From positions 1,064,501 through 1,128,500 of the forward strand of contig BLAL01000054.1 of the NCBI GenBank assembly GCA_015698045.1: DNA of 64,000 bases. The letters run 5' to 3'. This DNA is from Rhizophagus clarus. Taxonomy: Eukaryota; Glomeromycota; Glomeromycetes; Glomerales; Glomeraceae. The position numbers and the translations under genes are program-made. The notes beneath the pieces were generated by a model that was not told where the DNA came from, searched no databases, and worked only from the letters and a program-made list of their open reading frames with translations. Below, piece after piece: positions 51,420 through 61,072 of this stretch; positions within the stretch are counted from its first letter, which is position 1; each line of letters starts with the position of its first letter.

Positions 51420-52845
51420 ACTACACTTATTTTATTACTATTTAATTTTTTTCAATGAGATGAATCTAATGAGCTTTTAATCAACTTTGTATAATCACTG
51501 AGTAATATTTTAATCCTATTTAAATTAATTCTAAAATTACATTTTTTTAATAAATTTTTTTAATATTAACATATAGAAACATCAAGGCATTTTCTCATCT
51601 GATGGTAATATTAAAACAAAAAAAGCTCATTATATTTATCATAATGAGACACATTAAATGGTAGTATTTTACATCTCTAGTATCAATAGATAAAAAGTTA
51701 TAACCACTTTTTAATTTAAAGAATATTGATCATAATTAACTATCTATTAATGCTAGAAATCTAAAAATACCACCATTCAATGCATCTCAATGAGACGAAT
51801 CTAATGAGCTTTTGATTATCTTTGTATGATCACTGGGTGACATTTAAACTCCATTTAAATTTATTTTAAAATTATATTTTTTTAACAATTTTTTTAATAT
51901 TGACATGTAGAAACATCAAGGCATTTTTTTGTCTGGCGGTAATATGAAAATAAAAAAAGCTCATTATATTTATCATAATGAGACACATTAAATAGTAGTA
52001 TTTTATATCTCTAGCATCAATAGACAAAAAGTTATTACTACTTTTTAATTTAAAGAATATTGATCATAATTAACTATTTATTAATGCTAGAAATATAAAA
52101 ATACCGTCATTCAATGCATCTCAATGAGACGAATCTAATGAGTTTTTGATCATCTTTGTATGATCACTGCATGACATTTAAACTCCATTTAAAGTTTATT
52201 CTAAAATTATATTTTTTTAACAATTTTTTTAATATTGACATGTAGAAACATCAAGGCGTTTAATTATCTGGTGGTAATATAAAAACAAAAAAAGCTCATT
52301 ATATTTATCATAATGAGACACATTAAATGGCAGTATTTTAAATCTCTAGCATTAATAGATAAAATGTTATCACCATTTTTTAATTTAGAGATTATTGATC
52401 ATAATTAACTATCTATTAATGCTAGAAATATATAAATACCACCATTCAATGCATCTCAATGAGACGAATCTAATGATCCTTTGATCATCTTTGTATGATC
52501 ACTGGGTGACATTTAAACTCCATTTAAAGTTTATTTTAAAATCATGATTTTTGAAAATTTTTTTAATAATGAAAAATAAAAGTATCAAGGCGTTTCATTG
52601 CCCATTAATCATAGAATGATGAGGCATATCTTGTTAGATTCGCCATAACAAGACAAATCGAATGGTATTATTTTTATGTTTTTAGCATTAGAGACTGAAA
52701 AGTTATTCCTATTTTACTGTTTATAAATACTTGACAATAACTAATTACCTATTAATGCTAGGGATACACAGATAACATCATTCAATGCGCCTTGTTATGG
52801 TGATTCTAACAAGCTTTGGTTCATTGCTTAATGATCACTGGATGC
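51420..52845 (-). repeat. Four to five about 335-bp units right of the Tc1/mariner gene
   Basis: Tandem units, each ending 'gtatgatcactgggtgacat' 'ttaaactcca' (about 51500, 51845, 52180, 52515) and the last, most diverged, near 52830 ('aatgatcactggatgc'). They are the reverse complement of the units at 49405-50000. Units differ by 5-10 percent by eye, and the outermost is the oldest-looking, as in arrays growing from within. Confidence 0.8.
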
Positions 52846-53065
52846 TGAGAAAATGCGGTTAAGCAATTCTGAAAAAAAACTGTCCGGTGATTTTTGATAT
52901 CCCACTGTACATACCACATAACTGGGGCGCTGATTAGGTATTTATACAATTATAGGCTAATCTCGCCGATCATGGGTTTTTCGTCCCCTTGTGCAGATTA
53001 AAGATCCTCGTTTCCTGAGATCAACTGAATCTTTATTTATACAATACTAACTAGCAGAGAAATAG

Positions 53066-55136
53066 ATGGAAGAACAGAGTTATTCTCCTGTTGAATGTAT
53101 AGACAACGATAACTTAGAAAAAACAAATACACCAGAGGCTCAGCTAACAGAAACTCCAAAAGCAAAAACTAAGAAATCAAAGTGGGAATCTGAAAGTGAC
53201 AATGAATCCAATGAGTCAGAAAGTGAACGAAGAAACAGTAAGAAAAGGCGTAAAAAAATTCACGATTCAGAAATAGACGAACATTCTCAGCCCGAAACTA
53301 GTGAAAGTACTAGAAGGTTAAAAGTACCAAATGAAGATTCGTTTAATCAGTCTCCTTCAACTCGTTCAATATCCCCAATAGCAGAACCTATAAATGATAT
53401 GAATATAAGTTCTACTCCTTCTCCCGCACCTGAATCAACAACACAATCATTTGTGGAAAGAATTATTAAATCCGCACCAGCTCCACTACCCCCAATGCTT
53501 GCTGGATGTCGAAGCGTTGATAATTATGAAAAATTAAATAGAATTGAAGAAGGTGCTTATGGTGTAGTTTTTCGTGCTAGAGATAAAGCCACAGGCGAGG
53601 TTGTGGCTTTAAAAAAGCTTAAATTGGATAAAGAAAAAAATGGATTTCCTATTACATCCTTGCGAGAAGTTCATACTTTACTTTTAGCCAAACATCCGAA
53701 TATTGTAAATGTGAGAGAAATCGTGGTTGGTGAAACATTGACACAGTACGTTAACCCTGGTATTTGCTTTGAATTCGAATAAAATAGTTTTTCGTTTTTA
53801 TTTTATTAATTTAGAAATAATAATTATTATATATAAACCATATTATAACAAATAACTTTTTTTTATATTTTTCTTTTTTCTTTAAGAATTTTTATAGTTA
53901 TGGATTTTATAGAACATGACCTCAAAAGTCTCATGGAAGATATGCAAGTACCTTTTCTGCAATCAGAGGTTAAAACGATAATGCTTCAGCTTTTATCGGC
54001 TGTTGCAATGTTGCACGATAATTGGATCATTCATCGTGATTTAAAAACCTCTAATCTTTTACTTAATAATCGTGGTCAAATTAAAGTCGCAGATTTTGGT
54101 TTAGCTAGAAAATATGGTAGTCCATTAGGTCCGATGACTGAACTCGTTGTTACTCTTTGGTATCGGTGAGTGTATTGTTTGTTTTATTTTTATTCATTTG
54201 ATTTTTTTTTCTTTTTCCTTTTTTTTTGACTTTTTTTTGCTTGTAGAGCTCCCGAATTACTATTGGGGACGAAGAAATATTCTACGGCCGTAGATATGTG
54301 GTCTGTTGGTTGTATATTTGGAGAATTGGTAAATAAAGAACCTTTATTGCCAGGGCGAACAGAAATTGATCAATTGACTAAGGTAATTAAATATTACATT
54401 GTTAATTATGCCGATATGTGTTATTATTATTATTTATAATCCCAATTTTTTAAAGGTATATACTTTTTTAAGATTTTCAAGTTATTGGGAATGCCTAATG
54501 AAAAAATATGGCCCGGATTTTCAAAGTTACCTCATGCTAAAAATATTCCCTTTATAAAACAATCGTGAGTTTAATGAATATTAAGTAATTCTTTATAATT
54601 CCTTTAAGTTAAAATTTTATGCTAAATTCATTATTTAGACATAATACGTTACGTAGCCGATTCCCGTATTTGACAGAGAATGGTTTTGATCTAATAGCGA
54701 AGCTGTTGACTTATGATCCATCAAAAAGAATAACCGCGGAGGAGGCTTTAAAACATCCGTATTTCTCGTACGTTGATGATTAAATGTATTTATTTGTAAA
54801 TGATTGATTAATATATGTTTATGGTTATGGTTCCTTAGGGAAAGTCCTTTACCAAAAGATCCAGAAATGTTTCCAACTTGGCCATCAAAGGGTGGTGGTG
54901 AGAGGTAAGTCCTAAAAAAGATTTTAAAAAAATGATGACCTACTTTACCAAGATGAAACGAATGATGGTAAAATCATCTTAATTTACTATTTACTAGACG
55001 TAAATCTTATACAAGTCCATCAGCTCCTAACGTTGCACATGGCGTTGAAAAATTGGACGAAGAGGATCAAACGCTCTTGGGATCTATTTTTGAGAATCAA
55101 GGAGGAAATGATTATGGTTTTAGACTTAAAATTTAG
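53066..55136 (+). CDS. CDK11-type (PITSLRE) cyclin-dependent kinase
   Basis: Seven exons joined in phase: 53066-53745, 53887-54165, 54247-54382, 54473-54564, 54639-54767, 54839-54904, 54998-55136, giving 506 residues. An N-terminal charged, Ser-rich region with KKRRKK (about 1-145) precedes the kinase domain: glycine loop EEGAYGVVF (161-169), ATP-binding Lys183 in '[15 protein letters not shown]', the PITSLRE helix (195-201) that names the family, 'HRDLKTSN', DFG, '[12 protein letters not shown]' and '[12 protein letters not shown]'. All catalytic residues are present. CDK11 with cyclin L phosphorylates RNA polymerase II and splicing factors in the nucleus. Intron 1 has a strong GTACGT donor. 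This is the clearest host gene in the window and appears intact despite transposons on both sides. Animal homologues have longer N-termini. Confidence 0.95.
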
Positions 55137-55953
55137 GCTTCTAGTGGTGCATTTCGCAAGTTTCAAACACGTGATATTGTTTCTAAAATTATCTGAAAAG
55201 TCATGATATCATATCATGGTCGGCTGACCGTTTGGTGACGAATAATTGTGTGACAAATAGATTTCACGCTATGTGAAAATCCAAATAAATAGTGACTAAG
55301 GTGGACAATATAATTTTTTGTGTAATAAGAATGTCGATCTTACTAATACCACATAATATTTTTTATCAAATAAATTTAAGATAGTAATAAAAGATTAGTA
55401 TAAGACAATTATATACAGTAACTACAGTAATAAAAAGAATTCTTGTAAGTAAGCGGGATGGAATTTCTTTGTTACATTTCCTTTCGCTTTTAATCTATCC
55501 ATTGATATCAATAGCGGATGCCTCTTCATTGAATTGTTTGTGTCTTTTTGAAATTTTGAGAGAAAGCTTCAAATAACTGAACTATAGAGCAAGATATATT
55601 TCAATTAAAAAACATTTACCAATTAGATTAGAAAAACTTTCAAAAAAAGGACTGATAACTGTGAAAAAAAAATTAGTGCAGATTTTACCATATAAGACAA
55701 CCTGGATCACATTTCAGACCGGCTTCTTTTTTTGGAAATGACATCACTACTATTTTTAAAAGTTATTTAATGATAATCGACATGTACTCATCGTTCGTGT
55801 CAAGTAAGGGGTTTAAAAAATATATTTCTCTTATAAATATGAACATTACATTTGGAATTAAATCTCACCACTGTTTCGTTGTTCGTGTTATAATTCGCGA
55901 CAGCAACGAAGAATTGCTAATGAGTTTATGATAGCGATTTTAAAATATAAATA
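55137..55953. other. Intergenic region between the two host genes
   Basis: AT-rich, with no repeat family recognised. It contains the presumed CDK11 terminator and the promoter of the Cys-rich protein gene. Confidence 0.5.
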
Positions 55954-56585
55954 ATGACTTCGAAATTTCCAGTTTCTCTTCGTGGAAACAATAATGTTTT
56001 CATTTTAATTTCTATAATTCTGTGTCTACTTATTCCATTAAATGCAAGTTCAGAAAATAATCCTTACTTTGATCCAAACATTCCATCGTGTGTAGCTTGT
56101 GAAAAAGAATATCCTTCTATCGATTCGTGCACAAAATCTAGTGAAATTTTTCAGAATTTTTCTTTAGTTTTGTTTAACCCTCAACAATTTGTTGATGCAA
56201 TACGTTGTGCTTGTACAGACACATTTTTATCTGTATACGTAAGTTAATTCTAGCGAGTACTTTTCTTTGTTTGAAAAATTAATTTAATGTTCGAAATTTC
56301 CAGCCTCTTTGTGTAGAATGCTTTCGAAGAACAGGACAGCCGAATACATTATTAAACACCGACGTTCCTCCAACAATAGACACAATTAGAACAACATGTC
56401 AAACTATGAGTGCGATTTCAGGAAATGCCAGTAGTTATGATGCCACGGCGACAGTAAATCCCTCGGGACCGACCGATCGTCCCTGGGTGAATTCTGCAAG
56501 TTCGAAAGATTTGATGGGAACGATATGGTTTTCTATTATTATATTAGTTTTGGCTGATGTGTTATTATTGCATCATTTGGATTAA
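55954..56585 (+). CDS. Secreted cysteine-rich protein, probably GPI-anchored
   Basis: Two exons, 55954-56238 and 56304-56585, joined in phase by a 65-nt GT-AG intron: 188 residues. Residues about 15-33 (FILISIILCLLIPLNASS) are a signal peptide. The mature part has eight cysteines in the order C-x2-C, C, C-x-C, C-x2-C, C ('PSCVACEKEY', 'IRCACTD', 'YPLCVECF', 'RTTCQTM'), then a Ser/Thr/Pro/Gly-rich stretch and a C-terminal hydrophobic segment (TIWFSIIILVLADVLLLHHLD), as in GPI-anchored fungal surface proteins. It is not a clear CFEM or hydrophobin pattern. It could be a cell-wall protein or apoplastic effector. Family unknown. Confidence 0.85.
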
Positions 56586-57894
56586 TTCTGACCATTATAA
56601 TTTTAAATATTTATTTAATTCAATCTTATACGTACTGTATATCAAATAAATATTTTATTCTAAACGTTTTCTAACTCGTTAACGGTAATTTTCAAAAGAC
56701 AAACACAATTTATTGGATGACTAAATACGTTTAATAAGAAAATTTTTAAAATTTAAATTGCTAAATGACTTTCCATCACCTTCTATAATTGTGGCACAGT
56801 ATTCTTTTAAATGTATAATTATACTTGATTAATAACATTAATTATCTCTTTTTTTTTAAAAAATAATTTTTTTAAGTAATTTATATAATATATTTTTGGT
56901 AACTTATTATTTTATAAAGGATATATTAGTTATAAATTTTTATATGTTATTGATATCTATTATGTAAAAACTGATATCTACTATTAGATTAAACTTGGAT
57001 GCCAAAATATTTTGGCTATATACCAAAATTGAAATACCTTTTAGCATATAACAATTTCAGAAATCCCAAATTCCAAATCATTTCCAATCTCTCAAATCAT
57101 TTTTAAAATCCCAATTTTAATTATTTTATTACTTTAAAAAAAAAATTTATAATTAAACTTTTTTTTTAAATTCAATATAAGGAAACTAATAAATTTGATA
57201 AGAGGTTTCTTTAAACTTTCACATTTCTTTATAAAGCATTGCTAATATTCCTTTTAAAATTTTTTGTAAATATGTTTTTTTGAACTTTTTTTGAATGTAA
57301 AGTATTATTTTTTTCATTGTTTCTTTGAAATTAACTCTATGAAAATTCTGTTACTAATATTTCTTTTCTTTATTTTATATTGTAGATTATTTTAGATAAA
57401 ATATTTCCTTCATTTTTTCTTTAAAATTAGTTTTAAGAAATATTTGATTATTTACTAATATATTTTTTTCTTTTTTGCAGATTTTGTCTTAAAACAATAG
57501 AATATTGGCTGATTATTGAATTACTTATACCATTTTTTTAGTATATTTTATATTGTCTTTTTATTACCTTTTTTAATATAAATCAATAAATAATAATAAA
57601 TCAGAATTCTTTTTCTTTTTAATAAAATTTATAATTCTTTTTTAACAATTAAAATTTTTTTGTTTATTGTCTGTTTTTAATTTACATAAATAGGTATTAA
57701 ATATACTTATAAGTTTTTTTTGAATTTTGATAAGAATTTGGAATTTTAGCAATAATTTGGGATTTTGACAACAATTTTGAATTTAGGATTTGGGATTTTA
57801 TCAAAATTTTAAAATTATATTTTAGTATATGTTAAATTAATATATACAGATTTTAATACTCAAATTTATATTAAAATAATCAGATACTATAAAA
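56586..57894. other. AT-rich intergenic stretch
   Basis: No gene. Phrases such as 'gccaaaatattttggc' (about 57001) are short palindromes, and 57000-57110 and 57720-57835 share 'aaatttgggattttgacaa'-like words in inverted orientation ('aaatcccaaattccaaatc' against 'gatttgggattttatc'), so an old small transposon may span 57000-57840. Confidence 0.4.
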
Positions 57895-57919
57895 AAAAGA
57901 AATTATATAGTTTAATATT

Positions 57920-58140
57920 CAGTAGTGTCCTAGAACATTTTAATATATTAATATATTAAAATATCCTAGGACACTACTTGTTCAAGACTAATACTGTATG
58001 TCCTAGGACATTATAATCTAACAATTAATATGTCCTAAGATATTATAATCTAATAATTAATATGTCCTAGAACATTATAATCTAATAATTAATATGTCTT
58101 AGGATATTATAATATACATATTAATATATCCTAAATACAG
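57920..58140 (+). repeat. Tandem about 38-bp repeats around TGTCCTAGGACAT
   Basis: Four to five units at about 57995, 58030, 58068, 58107 with consensus 'atgtcctaggacattataat' plus 'ctaataatta'. The first (57925-57975) is a longer palindrome, 'agtgtcctag...ctaggacact'. Non-coding. Confidence 0.8.
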
Positions 58141-58510
58141 GTCGAAGGCTGCCAAATTAGAAATCATTTAGGCTATCCTATAGGGACCTAAATAATTCCC
58201 AATTTTTTTAATTTATTTTATCAGAGTATCCAATTAGTAACTTTAAAATGGCGTAAATTAGGTATATTTAGGTTATCAATAGGTTATCAATAGGATATCT
58301 ATTTATTTGCAACTGAATATCAATTGAGTTGACCTATTATTATCCAGTTTTTTTTTATTTACTTGACTGAAATGACCTATTGATATCAATTTTTCTTATT
58401 TTTCAGTTTACCGATTGATGTCATTTTTGCTAATTGTATCAATTTATATATATGATTTACCAAAATGTAATCAATAGGTTATGTCTAATTGTAAAAAAAT
58501 TTAATATATA
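58137..58510 (+). repeat. Degenerate MITE-related sequence (ACAGGTCGAAG start)
   Basis: Starts TACAGGTCGAAGGCTGCC and contains 'ggttatcaataggttatcaa' words as in the MITE at 27585. The other end was not found. Confidence 0.5.
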
Positions 58511-58939
58511 GAATTAATATGTGCATTCAATTGATTCCTAATTACTATTTAATTATAATAACTGATTTATATACAATTTTTATTCAATTAGCAATTATAA
58601 ATGTCAAATCAATTATTGCAAAATTGTATTGTATAATTATTATATACTATTTTAAAATATTTGTCTATTTATCTAGTTTGTTAATTAACGTTAATATATC
58701 CTCTTTATGGCATCTTATCATAGGGTCCACTTGCTTTCTTATCTCTATATGATTAAAATATTAAAGAAAGATTAGAAATAATTTTTTTTAAAAAATATAT
58801 GAAGTTCATAAAACTAGAAGAATTTTGAAATTTACCGAATTCTCTAGGATAAACTAAAATAAAGTTTCAAAATTTAACTTACATATCTACAAAATAGAAA
58901 GAAAAGTTAGAAGAGAACATTCACTGGTCAAAATCAATA

Positions 58940-59130
58940 CTATCGGGTACATATCGGGCGTCTATATATCAGTGACTAATCAGATACATATCGGGTTTTT
59001 ATACATATCGGACACCCAATTTGTCACATCTCAAAATATGTCTAAAATTATAATTATCAAAGACCCCGATATTTAAACTTTTAGTCCCCGATATGTTGGC
59101 TAATATATATCAGTTACCCGATATTTGTAC
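58940..59130. repeat. Subterminal CATATCGG repeats of CACTA copy 2
   Basis: Mirror of 49190-49385, with the same repeats in the same order. Confidence 0.8.
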
Positions 59131-59559
59131 GATTTTTTAAATGATAATAATCAGATCACATGTTTGTTATTAGTCATTACGTATTTTCAAATTATAAATT
59201 AATCCTCTAATATATCTGATATGTAACAAATAAAATAGAAATACATTGTCTCGCATGCAGAACGGATTAGATTAAATTTGTTTCAATTAAAGTTTTTTTA
59301 AAAATAAACGTAAACACAAATCAATTTTGAACCTAGCTTATTAAATTTTTGATTAACTTTTAATTAAACTGCATACGGATGATTGATTCAATTTATTATA
59401 TAATCAAATAACATAAATCTATTTAAGACTAGATTTAATGAGTAAAAAGAAAATTATTGAATTATTTTGATTTATACTTTTTGGTTCTCTTTTATTTTGT
59501 TTTTTTTTTAGTTTTTCTCTTCTTTTCTTCTATTTGAATTAGAAAAAAAAATTATTGAA

Positions 59560-60754
59560 TTATTTTGATTTATGTTTTTTGGTTCTCTTTTGTTTTGGGT
59601 TTTTTTTAGTTTTTCTCTTCTTTCTACTATTTGAATTAGTTCTATTTGGGATTTCTTCTTTGTCTTTATCGTGGTTATCATCGGTATCATAATCGTATAT
59701 CGGAATATCAACACTTGAACGGTTAAACTGTTTGAGCGACTCTTGATTTAAACACCAGTTTGGTGCACCCATAGGTGGTACGCTAGATGCAGACATGTTG
59801 TCAGCTTTTTTAGGGTTTAAAGTTGGTGGTTTTTTCCTTAATAATTCGACCGTCGGATCAATTCGGTCGTGTAATAATCGTAAAAGCTTAAATAAATAAA
59901 TTACTATTAGTGTTTTTGATAAATAAACTAATAAAATAATAAATATACATACTGCAGAAGAACGCCACCATTTATCATAAATGTATACTGATGTTGACTT
60001 TTCTTTAACGGCTTCCTCAATAACTTCACCATCTTCAACTACTGCAGGTCGGATAACAGTCCAATCTTCCTCAGGATCTGTTTCTTCCCACTCTTCCGAG
60101 TGGTAACCCGAATCTTTAAGAATTTTTACAAGGTCTCCTTCTGGATACCTGACAATATACTTATCTTTACCTTCTATCAAATAGTTTGTTGCTTTTGTTC
60201 TTCTTTTTTTTTCTAGTAATGTAATTGATAGTTAACTACTAACTTTTCATTTCACATTAATTGAATATTTACTTACGTCTTGCATCCTCGAATTCTTTTT
60301 TGCCCTTCTCTTATCTTGTTTTATTCTTTCTTCTCCTTGATTTTTAATGTTATTCACACGATGCCGAGAACGCCATCGTCCGTACAAAATTTTTAGTAAC
60401 TTGCCGTTTGTAATATTATATTTTTTATTCATGAGCTTGTACAAAGGCGGCAATAGTTTTGTTACTATGTTTTCCTTTTGCTCTACCCAAGTCCGTTCCT
60501 CGTCTATTTTATAAGTATCTCTTAATTCCGAGTCTACCCATATATAGACTTCTTTCTATAGAATAATAGATAAACGTAAATAGAATGAAAAAAAAACCAT
60601 AAATGATAAATAAATAATAAATAATACTTGCTTTAATCGTTTTATACGAAGCAGCTGACGATGATGATGAGGAAGAGGAAGAGGAAGCGGAAGCGGAAGA
60701 GGAAGAGGAAGAGGAAGAGCTTACAGATTCCTGATCACTGTCCCTGTCCATCAT
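59560..60754 (-). pseudogene. Accessory gene of CACTA copy 2
   Basis: Same four-exon gene as 47571-48766 read on the minus strand from ATG 60754. The run following the exon-3 acceptor (TTACTAG) has nine A here against ten in copy 1, which would shift exon 3 out of frame unless another acceptor is used. Otherwise identical to within a few bases, including the GC donor of intron 1 and the serine run. Confidence 0.7.
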
Positions 60755-61072
60755 TACTTATATTTCAGTTGAGTGCAAAACTTTGAATGAGAAGAAGAGT
60801 TTTCAGAACGCGAAAAGGTTGCATATTTATATAGATTTCAGGTGCAACTACGCGAACCTGATCCTGGAAAATTCCGAGGATTCCCTTACGCGAATCTGAT
60901 TCCGAAGGTTTCCTCACGCGAATCTGATCAAACGCGAACCTGATCCTGATTACGCAATCCGATTTAAAAGAATTCAACGCGAATCTGATCCTGAAAGAAT
61001 TATACTTCATTTGAATAGCTGTCTAAATATTCTAAACTTTTTCATATATTTTAGTAAATATATTTTAGCAAA

